From Ciona intestinalis (lineage: Eukaryota > Chordata > Ascidiacea > Phlebobranchia > Cionidae), in NCBI RefSeq assembly GCF_000224145.3, contig NC_020178.2, positions 196,638-260,637 of the forward strand: a DNA stretch of 64,000 nucleotides, written 5' to 3'. The position numbers were made by a program, and so were the translations under genes. Positions 24,401-36,215 of this stretch are shown here, in pieces. Under the pieces are notes generated by a model that saw only the letters and a list, made by a program, of their open reading frames with translations, did not search any database and was not told the origin of the DNA. Each line of letters begins with the position of its first letter. Positions within the stretch are counted from its first letter, which is position 1.

Positions 24401-27400
24401 GTAAGCGGGCACGAGGTGTAAAAATATAAGACACCTGTGTTATAACTTCTATCTTTCCTGTCACATGAGGATAAATAAGTGCCATTAATTGAATTAACAA
24501 ACTGCAAAAACTGTTCAAAAACACCTTACCAAAAGTAACACGATAATTTCGTTGCCATGCATCATTTCCTTCATCAAATTTTGCGAATAAATGAGCTGCA
24601 GTTAAAACCCATTGGTTGTTAATAAGAGAACCACCACCAAGGAAGTTGCTTGTAGAATAGCTCTGTAAAGGTATTGGATGAATATAACTTACTTTATCTC
24701 TGCATGTTTGGAAAACGACAGTCGTTATAACACGGGTGTTCATACACCTTGTGCAAGCTTATTAATTACCAAGTATGTTACTTTGTAGGTGATTCTTTTT
24801 TTGTTTTATTCTTTTTTTATGTGTGGCTAATAATTTGGACAACCCATTAGTGACCACTGGGTTGGAGCAATTGCCGTTAAGTGTCTTGCCCAAGGACACA
24901 TATGCCCACAATGGTAGCAGCGACGAGCCTCGAACCCATTACCTCTGGGTTTGAGGTAGGAGCGCTAACCAACTGTGCTACGGTCCCGGAAGAAATATAA
25001 TATTAAATTAATATTAACTTTTTAGGGGTAACATTTAAAAAAATCCATATAACATTTTTTATATATAGTATTTTAAAAAAACTAGCGCCTTTCCAGAAAA
25101 AAATATTTTTTTCTATAAGAATTTAAATTTGTTAAATATTAATGTATCTAACCTACTTTTAATATTTGCTGAAAATTTCCGCCATCGAGTTTTGTTGTGA
25201 AAACTCCTTGCCATGGCCAAGCTTTATCAACAGCTCTTTCTCCGTTAAGCACTCTACCAAAGCGAGCTCTTGTTTTTATACTTCCTATGTCACCTGCTTG
25301 TCCACATTTTCTATAGTCTGAAATATATATCAACGTATTTATATGTAATAACCCATGTTATACCACAGGTGTCTTATTACACAGCGTAGGCTACATGTTT
25401 TTAACTTTGTGGGTAGTTGTCACTTTAACTCTAAGCATGAGGTGTATGAATACACCATGTGTGTTTGGTGTATTAGAAGACACTAATGTTACAATACATA
25501 TGTTTCTAAATTTGTCGGAAGTATTAGTTTTAAGAGTGTTGCTTTAAACTGCTCATTATAAGGAATCAATTGTTTGGAGCAACTACTGTCGAGTCTGTTG
25601 CTTAGTGTATAAGAAGACTCTCGTGTTATAACTTTACAGTGAGCATGAGGTGTATGAATACACCATGTGTGCCTGGTGTATAAGAAGACACCCATGTTAT
25701 AACTCAACAGTGAGCATGAGGTGTATGAATACACCATGTGTGTCTGGTGTATAAGAAGACACCCATGTTATAACTTGACAGTGAGCATGAGGTGTATGAA
25801 TACACCATGTTTGTCTGGTGTATAAGAAGACACCCATGTTATAACTCAACAGTGAGCATGAGGTGTATGAATTCACCATGTGTGTCTGGTGTATAAGAAG
25901 ACACCCATGTTATAACTCAACAGTGAGCATGAGGTGTATGAATACATCATGTGTGTCTGGTGTATAAGAAGACCCCCATGTTATAACTCAACAGTAAGCA
26001 TAAAGTCGATGTTTATAGCTTATACATTCAAAACTGTATTCACATTATAACATTACCTACCTATGCGAACATCAATTACTTGGTCAATGTATTGTTCCAG
26101 CAGATAGAAGTTTTCAATTTGCACAAAGTTTTCTAGTTTCCCTCCAGCAAGGCCTAACAATTGTGTGTACTCTGCTCTTGCTTCTAGTGTGTTTCCGCGG
26201 CATGTAGTACAAGAAGTTATGCTGTAAAACTGTCGAAGAGTTTATGTAAATAAGGGAAAAGTTAGTGCGTCTGCTTCTGGCCTAGAGATTTATAGCAAAC
26301 TGCTGCTACCATTGTGGACGTGTGTGCCCCTTGTGTGGCAAGACACTTAACAGCAATTGCCAATAGTCACTAATAGTTATGTAACGCCCACAATGGTAGC
26401 AGTGACACATACGCCCACAATGGTAGCANNNNNNNNNNNNNNNNNNNNNNNNNNNNNNNNNNNNNNNNNNNNNNNNNNNNNNNNNNNNNNNNNNNNNNNN
26501 NNNNNNNNNNNNNNNNNNNNNNNNNNNNNNNNNNNNNNNNNNNNNNNNNNNNNNNNNNNNNNNNNNNNNNNNNNNNNNNNNNNNNNNNNNNNNNNNNNNN
26601 NNNNNNNNNNNNNNNNNNNNNNNNNNNNNNNNNNNNNNNNNNNNNNNNNNNNNNNNNNNNNNNNNNNNNNNNNNNNNNNNNNNNNNNNNNNNNNNNNNNN
26701 NNNNNNNNNNNNNNNNNNNNNNNNNCTGACCCCTAAGTGCTTGAGTTGGCTTTTTTTAAGTTAACCAACAAATGTAGCTTCACCACACCTACTGGGAGAG
26801 ATTTTAACAAAAAAGGCTGATAATTCTTTCAACCAATTAGTTAGTATAGTGACCACTAGGTTGGGGCAATTGTCGTTAAGTTTCCTGCCCAAAGACACAT
26901 ACGCCCACAATGGTAGCAGCGACGAGCCTTGAACCCATAACCTCCAGGTTAGAGGCAGGCGCGCTAAACAACTTTGCCACATGACAAATACAGCTTCACC
27001 TTACCCACTTTTTTTAAAGAAAAAGTTACCGTCAGTCAGAATAAAGCAGAGAGACTTTAAAGAAAAAATTACCGTCAGTCAGAATAAAGCAGTGCCTTTG
27101 TCTGTTGTTGCCTCCATTGTTGATTCTGTCAGCTCTGTAAGAAATACCCAACATCTTTCTTAAGTCTTGCAATGCAGCTCCAGTGTTCGTTCCACCACCA
27201 ACTGTGTCTCTCATTGCCTCTGTGATTTAAACACCATTTAAATGTATGTAATGTAACTTACTTTATCCTCACAGATAAGGACAGTCGTTAGAACATAGAT
27301 GTTCTGTTTCATACACCTCATGCCTGCTTATGAGTTACCATGTATGTTACTTTGTGTGTGACTATTTTTTGGGGAGTTTTTAATTGTCGTTAAGTGTCTT

Positions 27401-30400
27401 GCTCAAGGACACATACACCCATAATGGTAGCAGTGACAAGCCTTGAACCCACTACCTCTACCTTACATGCAGGTACGCTAACCCCTTTGCCATTGCACCA
27501 GGTGTTTAACTTAATACGGCTTGTGTAACTTGCTTTATTCTTGTATGGCGGTGCTACAACAGGCCTTATAAAACATTATAAAACTGTTCGGTTTTATACA
27601 CCTTATAAGAAAACAAGTATTCTTACTTTTATCTTTAAAAATCCCTTTAAAATAGGCTATTATTTTTGTGGAATTAAGCTTTTGATTTTTTCTGCTGTCC
27701 AATACAACTTTAGAATGAGAGGCAAAAATAATCACGCCGTAATGTGCTGTCTTATTCGTTCCACCAGAAAACTGCAAAAAAGGATCAACATGATTTTAGA
27801 ATGAATGTAATCTATTTATTTTTGAGTGGTAGGGCATTGAAAGTTGTCATAACATGGGTGTTCTGTAGTTTTTATTTTTGTATGGCTGATAACTTGGACA
27901 ACCCGTTAATGACCACTGGGTTGGTGCAACTGCTGTTAAGTGTCTTGCCCAAGGACACACATGCCCACAATAGTAGCAACGTCGAGCCTTGAACCCATAA
28001 CCTCTGGGTTACAGGCAGGCGCGCCTAACACTATGCCACAGCGCGGACCTATTACCCCCAAAACATTAAACTTTTTTAGATGATAATGTAGCAGTAACAA
28101 GTTTTTTTTTACAGTACATTCTTTCACTATAATTGCTTCAACCCAGTGGTCACTAATAGGTTGTGCAAACTATCAGCCATACATAAAAAAAATAAAAGCT
28201 TCTCAAAAAAATCACTCGCAGAGTAACATACATGGTAACTCGTAAGCGGGCACGAGGTGTATGAAACAGAACACCCATGTTATAATGACTGTCGTTTTCT
28301 GGCCACGGGAGGATAAAGTAAGTTACATTCACTCATTCATTCACTATATGGTGTGCAATACCACTGACCCTTATAATACTTAAAAATATGAATATCTAAC
28401 AAACCCTTGTGACAAGCTTCTGTGCAAATTTGAGTGAGTGATCAAGCGCTTCGTCAGTTACACTTCGTGAAAAATCAATCAGAAAATAAATTTCATTTCC
28501 ACCCTCATGATCAGCTGTGATGGATCGCCCACCAACTCCAGAGCTTGGTGTACTCATATGCACACTTATACGATTTGTATTTTCGCTCAACCTTTGAGCA
28601 GCTTCCCGTGGATCGTCTGGGTAAATTGGATCTAAAAAAAGATTCATTTCTTTGTGATCGAAGCCCAATAGAGAAATTTACTTAATAAAAACGTCACCTA
28701 AATAGTTATACAAGTGGTAACTCATTAGCGGGCACGAGGTGTATGAAACAGAACCTGATGGTCATTGCCGCCAAGCGAGGATAAATAGGTAACATCCATT
28801 CATCTTTTTTCAAATAAAAAGTTCAAATAACTACTGAAACAGAAATTGTAAATCAATATTACCGCTGACCAAGCTAGCAGCATCAAGCTTTGAACCCAGT
28901 ACCTTAACACACAATGTCTTTTAATTTGAACTCCGACATTATCACAAAAAATATAAAATCCTTACCAATACATTGAGGTGCCCCTTGTCCGTCCCATTGT
29001 AAGTCACGCATGCATGTTTGCACAGCTTGGCCTACCAGTATGTATCTTCCATGGCATCTGAAGGTGACCGTACTGCCCACACTATAACGATTACGTCCAC
29101 GACCGCCAGAAAATAATTCCCCGTTGACAGGTATTCCAGGATGGGAGCATCTGACTTCACCAGCTGTAAAAATCATTTGTTAATTATTGTTTAGTTATCT
29201 TCATATTCCTTACTTATCCTCACATGACTTACTTATCCTCACGTTACTTACGTATCCTCACATTACTTATTTATCCTCACATTACTTATTTATCCTCACA
29301 TTACTTATCTTATCCTCACATTACTTACTTATCCTCACGTTACTTACTTATCCTCACGTTACTTACTTATCCTCACATTACTTACTTATCCTCACATTAC
29401 TTACTTATCCTCACATTACTTACTTATCCTCACGTTACTTACTTATCCTCACATTACTTTCTTATCCTCACATTACTTACTTATCCTCACATTACTTTCT
29501 TATCCTCACATTACTTATTTATCCTCACGTTACTTACTTATCCTCACATTACTTACTTATCCTCACGTTACTTACTTATCCTCACATTACTTTCTTATCT
29601 TCACATTACTTACGTATCCTCACATTACTTTCTTATCCTCACATTACTTATTTATCCTCACGTTACTTACTTATCCTCACATTACTTAGCTAATCCCCAC
29701 AGTTTTGAAAACTTTTTGTCGCACAAAACTTTTATCTTTAAATTATTTTCAAATCTCCAAAACTAGAGAAATATTATTTTAACAAGGAGTCATAACTTAC
29801 TTCGGCGCTGCCTGTCACAAGCATTTGGCACGCCACTCCAGCGACCATTAGTTTGACAACTCCTTACAGGGGATCCAATTAACCTGTATCCCGATGGACA
29901 TTCAAATGTAAACTGTTGGCCAGGGTAGTAAGGACCTCCAACCCAGTCTGCTATGTATCCGTCTGTCATTCCAATTGCTTCACTTGGGTCCGGGCACTCA
30001 ACTCCTATAAAGTACATGTAAACAATATTACATATAAACAAAAAGATCCAAAAATATAATCACCACAAAGTTACATACGTTATAGCTCGTAAGCGGGCAC
30101 GAGTGTATGAAACAGAACACTCGTGTTATAATGACTGTCGTTTTCCGCCATACGAGGGTAAATAAGTTACATTAATTTATTCAATTAATTTTTTTGTAAA
30201 AGATAGANNNNNNNNNNNNNNNNNNNNNNNNNNNNNNNNNNNNNNNNNNNNNNNNNNCCTACCCAGTGGTCACTCATGGCTTGTCCAAATTATCAGACAT
30301 ACATAGCTGATGTCAAATATCCAGTGACGATCATCACCCACAAAGTAACATACATGGTAACTCGTAAGCTGGCACTAAGTGTTAAACCCGTGTTATAACG

Positions 30401-33400
30401 ACTGTCATTATCCGGCCACATGAGGATACATTAAGTCACATTCATTCATTCATTCAAATCCTGCAAGACATTTTAAGTTTTAACTCACTTGTGCAAGTAG
30501 GGGAAGTTCCATCCCAAGTGCCAGCACCTGTGCATCTCCTAGCATAGCTTCCACTTGATCTGTAGAAACCGCTATCGCAGATGTAGTTTGCTACACGACG
30601 TAACCCTTCTCCTGTGTACTGTAGTGTCGCATTTGTCACTTGAGGGGCTTCACCACAGTTTATAGCTGATAAATAAAAATGTATACAAGTACATTTTAAA
30701 TTGATTTTTAATTTGAATTTTTTTTAGCAGTATGGCAGACCAAAGTAGGTCCCTAAAGGTCACAAACACAAATTACAGAAGATCCCTTAAAAAAACTAAC
30801 AACAAAAGATCTATTTTTTACTGCCTTCCACACAAAATAATTGCGCACATAACTTCAAAGTGGTTTGAAAAATGATTTTAGTTTTTACAGTGCTGGCCAG
30901 AAAGTCCATGAAAATTCCAGGGTAGTCCTGCCACCCCAGGTTTAGTGGCTATGTTGTTGCACCTCTTATCTTATACTCACTTGAATTGGCACACCTGAGT
31001 CCACAAGCACCATCACATAAGCATTGTAAACCATTGCTGCATTGTGAATCCACATGACATTCTGTTCCACACACCATACCTCTACGTCTTACAAGCACTG
31101 GATCATACTGCCCACAATCACCTGTAGATATACAGTATAATTTGACAGCGAGCATGAGGTGTATGAATACACAATGTGTTTCTGGTGTATAAGAAGACAC
31201 CCATGTTATAACTTGCAGTGAGCATGAAGTGTATGAATACATCATGTGTGTCTGGTGTATAAAAAGACACCCATGTTATAACTTTACAGTGAGCATGAGG
31301 TGTATGAATTTACCATGTCTGTCTGATGTATAACAAGACACCCATGTTATATAGAAATAGAAGCAAAATTTATAAAGCAACTTACGTGCACATATAGAAG
31401 TGCCTGTCCATCCCCTTCTACCATGGCACATATGGTTACCATCTTGTACTAATGTAAAGCCTGCATCGCATATATATCTTGCACGGTCATTGTAACGGTA
31501 TGGCGCTTCTGCTTGGATGATATTGTTCCCATGAACTCGTGTAATGATAATTCTTGTGGAGTTTAGAAGGTTTGGGGGTGGTGGGCAAAAGTTTTCTGTA
31601 AAAAATTATTAAAATTTATTTTTCTGAGTGTTGGGTGTAGGCCAACTGGTAGAAATTATTTTTTTTCAAGGTGTACATTTTTTTGGCATAAATCTCAGGT
31701 CCCATTAAGGCGTTCGTGTCATCATTTTCGGTTGTTCAAGTTTGGAATAGTTCTATTTATTGCATTTATTTTTACATTGTTTTTAAGATTTTAATTTTAT
31801 ATTTCAGTTTCAGACTGTATACTACTTTGTTCTTTGTTCTTTTCTCATTGTTTTGTTTTTACTGATTTATAGGTTTTTAGTTTAATGATTAAGAAAAGGG
31901 TTATAGTACTGTGGGGTAAGTTGGATACCATTAGTACCTAAATCCCATATTTCCTGATCGTGTTTTTAACAATTAACAACGCTCTTTTAGAGTTGTGAAG
32001 TTTAGGTTATATAATTTTGTAAATATTCTTTGATTACCACCAAATAGGATGAGAAATTGTAAAAAAAAGAAGAACCTTCTTAACTAATTTACATGGTGAC
32101 GTTTAAGTTATGTAATATGTATGTTTTTTTAAGAATATTTGTTGTTATATATATTTGTAAGTTCTTGAATGTAACTTGCTTTATCATCGCGTGGCCGGAA
32201 AACGACAGTCATTATAACGCGGGTGTTTTGTTTCATGCACCTCGTGGTCGCATACGAAATATTACGTATATATGTATCTTTTTCGGCGGATATTTTTAAA
32301 CTCGTAAGCAGGCAACTGTCGTTGTCTCGTCATGCAAGAATAAGTACAATAATTCATATGTTTTGTTAGACTTAGGCACCCGCATACATGATAGCTCGCA
32401 AGCAGGCACAATGTGTATGAAACAGAACACCCGTGTTATTATAACGAATTCCACTGGCGCCGCGCGAGAATATACAAGTTAATACATTCATTTATTTAAT
32501 CAGTAGCTTTTACAGAGTATACCTAGATTAATGCACGAAAAACCACACTCGTGATCGCATAAGCAAACCCTTCCGTTTTTGCATCTTGCTACTCCGAGAT
32601 GACACGCTTTTCTGCAGCGCCGTCCAACAGCAGCGGCGTCAATTTGGTTTCTGACAGGGCATGTACCTGTATAAAGCATTAGGTTAAGTACGCAAGGTTC
32701 TATACGTGGAAACTTGCAGGGCATGAGGTGCATGAAACCGAACACCTGTTTTATAACGATTTTCGTTGCATTAGGTTAAGTACGCAAAGTTATATACGTG
32801 GAAACTAGCAGGGCACGAGTTATATGGAACAGAACACCTGTTTTTTTAACGATTGTCGCTGTCTCGCCAGCATGCGAAGATATACAGCAGCATATTAGGT
32901 TAGCTAGTTACAAGACACTTAACGGTAATTACTCCAACCCTGTGGTGACTTGGGTTGTCTAAATTGTCAGTCATATTTCAAAGATCCAAAAAAATATACC
33001 CCGCTAAGTTACATACATGGTAACTGGTAAGCCGGCACGAGATGTAAGTCCGTTCATACGTATCATATACAGTTTTGAAACAAAAATTTAATTCTAAATA
33101 GTGTTTTCAAATCCATATCATGTATATGACTGAATGTAACTTATTTATCCTCGCGGAAAAGTAAAAAGTAATGGTCAATATAACCACCTTTAGTGTGTGT
33201 ACACTTCGTTTCGATTGCCTACATGAATGAATGATTCGTGTTTCATGCGCACCTCGTGGCCGCTTACGAGTTACCATGTACAGAACACCTGTGTTATAGC
33301 GACTGTCGTTGCCCACCATGTCAATAAATTACATTCATCCAGCCATAGCCCCATTATACTAACCTGTTAGATTCTGTGTGTACACTTCGTTTAACAGACA

Positions 33401-33442
33401 CAAAACTAAACAAGCCAGGAAGAAAATTTGATAAGAAAACAT
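21430..33442 (-). CDS. Bf-like: Complement factor B-like protein, gene A (one VWA exon lost in a gap)
   Basis: Exons on the - strand, 5' to 3': 33442-33364, 32666-32523, 31595-31386, 31121-30981, 30665-30489, 30004-29801, 29163-28966, 28631-28405, 27771-27627, 27219-27073, [missing, probably in 26429-26725], 26229-26061, 25317-25157, 24662-24530, 23918-23785, 23510-23306, 22818-22671, 22251-22125, 21603-21430. The signal peptide starts MFSYQIFFLACLVLCLL. Order: Cys-rich WAP-like module, CCP, Cys-rich module, three CCPs, VWA with DFSRS and later TNTGAAL and FILTDG, then serine protease. Triad: TAAH (24530-24662), NDIAL (23785-23918), CKGDSGGP (22125-22251). The final exon (WIQMGIVSWGYGCG..., stop complement at 21430-21432) follows from the last donor in phase 0. 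Assuming a 77-nt missing exon as in gene B, the total is 3000 nt (999 residues). Expected role: alternative-pathway convertase subunit. Confidence 0.9.
21635..21910 (-). mobile_element. SINE, reverse
   Basis: Tail, shortened middle and head (ACAATGGTAGCAGCGACAAG). In the gene A intron between 21603 and 22125. Confidence 0.7.
23535..23778 (+). repeat. 71-bp satellite, about 3.4 units
   Basis: Fills nearly the whole gene A intron 23511-23784. Confidence 0.88.
24068..24192. other. Assembly gap, 125 N
   Basis: The 125 bases on each side (23943-24067 and 24193-24317) appear identical, and the gap is the same length. Confidence 0.98.
24200..24490 (+). mobile_element. SINE, forward
   Basis: Head-like GTGGTTAGCCACTTGC and AGGTTCAATGCTC, middle and tail. 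The head part also occurs at 23950-24067, left of the gap. Confidence 0.7.
24670..24992 (-). mobile_element. tRNA-headed SINE, reverse, full length
   Basis: Complete order in reverse: tail (AACTTACTTTATCTCTGCAT), middle, head (CGAACCCATTACCTCTGGGT, AACCAACTGTGCTACGG). A good reference copy. Confidence 0.85.
25425..25997 (+). repeat. 71-bp satellite, about eight units
   Basis: In the gene A intron 25318-26060; the homologous gene C intron carries the array at 63397. Confidence 0.9.
26429..26725. other. Assembly gap, 297 N
   Basis: Lies in the gene A intron where the short VWA exon (46305-46381 in gene B) should be. Confidence 0.98.
26790..26985 (-). mobile_element. SINE head and middle, reverse
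   Basis: Has GGCGCGCTAAACAACTTTGC and GAGCCTTGAACCCATAACCT; the tail is missing. Lies right of the gap 26429-26725. Confidence 0.75.
27245..27505 (-). mobile_element. tRNA-headed SINE, reverse
   Basis: Tail, middle (CTTGCTCAAGGACACATACA) and head in the gene A intron 27220-27626. Confidence 0.78.
27790..28052 (-). mobile_element. tRNA-headed SINE, reverse
   Basis: Complete except for a shortened tail; the head ends AACACTATGCCACAGCGCGG. Confidence 0.8.
28135..28345 (+). mobile_element. SINE lacking head, forward
   Basis: Middle (AACCCAGTGGTCACTAATAG) and full tail ending CATTCACTCATTCATTC. Confidence 0.75.
29200..29695 (-). repeat. 19-bp minisatellite in gene A intron
   Basis: About 26 units of ATTACTTACTTATCCTCAC on the + strand (GTGAGGATAAGTAAGTAAT on the gene strand). 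Variation is mostly CACA/CACG and ACTT/TTTA swaps. Lies between the third and fourth CCP exons. Confidence 0.92.
30208..30257. other. Assembly gap, 50 N
   Basis: Within a gene A intron, between SINE pieces. Fixed 50-N length suggests unknown true size. Confidence 0.98.
30258..30457 (+). mobile_element. SINE lacking head, forward
   Basis: Begins at the right edge of the gap 30208-30257, so the head may lie in the gap. Another tail lies at 30055-30180. Confidence 0.7.
31138..31350 (+). repeat. 71-bp satellite, about three units
   Basis: Gene A intron 31122-31385; homologous to the array at 57020-57246 of gene C. Confidence 0.88.
31905..32070. mobile_element. MITE, older subtype
   Basis: TAGTACTGTGGGGTAAGTTG with core TTCTTTGATTACCACCAAAT. 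Confidence 0.7.
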
Positions 33443-33447
33443 AATTT

Positions 33448-33449
33448 CT
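33448..33449 (-). promoter_or_regulatory. 3' splice acceptor 5 bases before gene A start codon
   Basis: Read on the - strand, GCTTATGCTTTCAG precedes AAATTATG. The acceptor so close to the start codon fits spliced-leader addition. Confidence 0.45.
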
Positions 33450-33502
33450 GAAAGCATAAGCATTTTTTTCATAGGTTTTAAAAACAATCGCTGTCGCCTA
33501 TT

Positions 33503-33876
33503 CTACTGTGTTATTGTTGATACCGTTAGCACAAAATATCCCGTATTTCATAAATCGTGTTTTGAATTAACAACGCTGTTTTAAGAGTTTTGAGGTTACA
33601 GGTGCATAATTCTGTATGTTTTGTTTCATACTAAATGGAACGAGAAAAGAGAATGAAAATATGTTCCATTTTACCCCAAAGTACAGTAAGGTGAGGTAAA
33701 ATGGGACATAAATTCCTTTTCTTTTCTCGTCCTATTTGGTACCAAACAAAGAATGTTTACAGAAAATAACCGCCTTTCAACTTTTAAAATAGCGTTGTTA
33801 ATTGTTAAAAACACGATCAGAAATTATGCGATTTAGGTGCTAACAGTATCCATCTTACCCTACAGTACTATACTAT
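33503..33876. mobile_element. Two adjacent MITEs upstream of gene A
   Basis: A pair in opposite orientations meeting near 33688 (CAAAGTACAGTAAGGTGAGG). Lies just 5' of gene A. Confidence 0.75.
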
Positions 33877-34279
33877 CTAAAACTGTTTTCTGTCTGAAAA
33901 CTAGGCTACATTGGTTTATAGAGAATAAAGGTACAGGTACTCAGCCCAAATAAGAACTCTTGCGTTTCAGATACCGGAAATACTAATCTGAATTGTAAGT
34001 TTCGATTGCCTAATATGCGTCTGGGGAAATTACTCTGACGTGTATAGTATTGCTTGGCGCAAATCTTGGGAAAGTATTGCAGTTTCTATAGGTATTTAAT
34101 TACCCTAAAACTGTTCATTGCGAACTATTGGTGGAATTTCTTTTCCCTGGTTTTTTTTTCTATTATATGACTAAATCTTTGGGTCAATCTTTTTTAAGGC
34201 CGACTTCCCCCATTGTACGGGTCCTATCTTTACGCACACTTGTTTTCTATTAGAAGTTTAACTTGATAATAATTAAACA

Positions 34280-34450
34280 TAAATGGCGCGTTTGTTTGCT
34301 AGGTGTAGCGAGCACGCTTATTTTCTTCCAACTAAATGTAAATATGTTTTTAACTGTAAGCGTGTTTAACAACTGTTGTTTTGTCGCTATATCCTGTCTT
34401 TTCGTTTAAAATATTTCTAAATTGTTTTATTATTAATATATTTTAAATTT
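34280..34450. repeat. Hairpin repeat, TAGCGAGCACGC / GCGTGTTT type
   Basis: Left part GGTGTAGCGAGCACGCTTAT, right part AAGCGTGTTTAACAACTGTT and TTTTGTCGCTATATCC, inverted to each other. Recurs at 45935-46030 and 53340-53460; right half alone at 17020, 48183 and others. Confidence 0.65.
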
Positions 34451-34462
34451 ATACATAGTTCT

Positions 34463-34610
34463 ATGGGGGTAAGATGGGATATTGTTTGCACCTAAATCCA
34501 ATATTTCCTAATCGTGTTTTTAACAATTAATAACGCTCTTTTAGAGTCGTGAGGATACGGTTATAAAATTCTGTAAATATTCTTTGTTTACTATACCAAA
34601 TGCAACATTG
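34463..34610. mobile_element. MITE, one end lost
   Basis: ATGGGGGTAAGATGGGATAT plus core up to TACTATACCAAATG. Confidence 0.7.
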
Positions 34611-34752
34611 GTTTCGACTTATTTTTTCGGTATACTCGTGTTAGTGAGTTAGTCATAACGAGAAACGCGAAGTCAGCAGACTGAGACGTTCGTGTTTTAA
34701 CGAACGCTAAAAACTCGCTTCAAAACTTGTAACAAAAAACGAAAACAGTTTA

Positions 34753-35133
34753 TGGTAGGTTGGGAGAAGATGGGGCATTTTTTTATTATAATTTCTTGTC
34801 CCATTTGATAGTAAACAAAAAAACTCTAAGAATTATAGACCCGTATCCCCACGACTCTAAAATAGCGTCGTTAATTGTTTAAAACACGATTTGAAAATAT
34901 TGGATACTATGTGCTAACGGTATCCATCTTACACTATATAGTAGCGTGGGGAAGATGGGACACCTTTAGCACTTATTGTCTAAATCTCCTGATCGTGTTT
35001 CAAACAATTAACAGCGGTCTATGATAGTCGTGGGGATATGGTTTTATAATTCTTTAAATTTTCTATGTTTTCTACCAACTCGAACGAGAAAATAGAATAA
35101 AAAGGTGCCCCATCTTTCTCCACCCTACTATAT
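34753..35133. mobile_element. Two adjacent MITEs
   Basis: 34753-34940 and 34938-35133, sharing the TATAGTAGCGTGGGGAAGAT boundary. Confidence 0.8.
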
Positions 35134-35518
35134 ATTTAAAAATATTATTTTACGCTGAAAAACAAACGCCCTGTAATAAAAACTGGCCTTGCGTTCCAAA
35201 ACCTGCAAAACTATCTGCTGTACAAAATCAGCCTAAATCTGTCATGCAATTTATACTATTCTTATAAATTTCATATTTTACTTATAAAAACTTCTACCTA
35301 TATAAAATAGTATTTTTACACATCAAGAAATCGCTAGTGAGCATAAATTTTAGCTTCTAAACGTATTCTGTCTGCTCATGTTTTTCTGGCTATACGCTTG
35401 CTGAGTAGCAGGCATTTTGTGCGATACAGTTGATTTCGTGTGGTCTATAGTTCTACTCGCTACACGTTTTCTTACCCTTGCTACATTACGCACACTTTTC
35501 TTCTAATTAGAACTTTAA

Positions 35519-36215
35519 AATGAATGAATAAATGAATGAATGAATGAATGAATGAGTGAATGAATGAATGAATGAATGAGTGAATGAATAAACGATAAAT
35601 AAAGGAATAAATGAATGAAAAAAAATGAATGAATGAATGAATGAATGAGTGAATGAATAAATAAACGATAAATAAAGGAATAAATGAATGACAAAAAATG
35701 AATGAATGAATGAATGAATGAATAAATGAATAAATGAATCANNNNNNNNNNNNNNNNNNNNNNNNNNNNNNNNNNNNNNNNNNNNNNNNNNTGAATAAAT
35801 GAATACATGAATAAATGAATAAATGAATAAATGAATAAATGAATAAATGAATAAATGAATAAATGAATAAATGAATAAATGAATAAATGAATAAATGAAT
35901 AAATGAATAAATGAATAAATGAATAAATGAATAAATGAATAAATGAATAAATGAATAAATGAATAAATGAATAAATGAATAAATGAATAAATGAATAAAT
36001 GAATAAATGAATAAATGAATAAATGAATAAATGAATAAATGAATAAATGAATAAATGAATAAATGAATAAATGAATAAATGAATAAATGAATAAATGAAT
36101 AAATGAATAAATGAATAAATGAATAAATGAATAAATGAATAAATGAATAAATGAATAAGTGAATGAATGAATAAATAAACGATAAATAAAGGAATACATG
36201 AATGAATGAATGAAA
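35519..36215. repeat. TGAA / TGAATAAA array
   Basis: Starts and ends as TGAA repeats with GATAAATAAAGGAATAAATG inserts; the middle is a near-perfect TGAATAAA octamer run (about 35792-36160). Interrupted by a 50-base gap. It runs straight into a reverse SINE tail (ACTTATCCTCGCGTGGCCGG) at 36215. Confidence 0.95.
35742..35791. other. Assembly gap, 50 N
   Basis: Inside the TGAATAAA array; the true array length is unknown. Confidence 0.98.

Noticed and set aside
27027..27163. 60-codon + strand open frame over gene A exon 10
   Set aside because: Antisense shadow of the VWA exon.
29187..29766. Long open frames of 168-180 codons (ILTLLTYPHITYLSS type)
   Set aside because: Pure translation of the 19-bp minisatellite; it lies within an intron of gene A.
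35507..36199. 230-codon open frame of SFIHLFIY repeats
   Set aside because: Translation of the TGAATAAA octamer array including an N gap.
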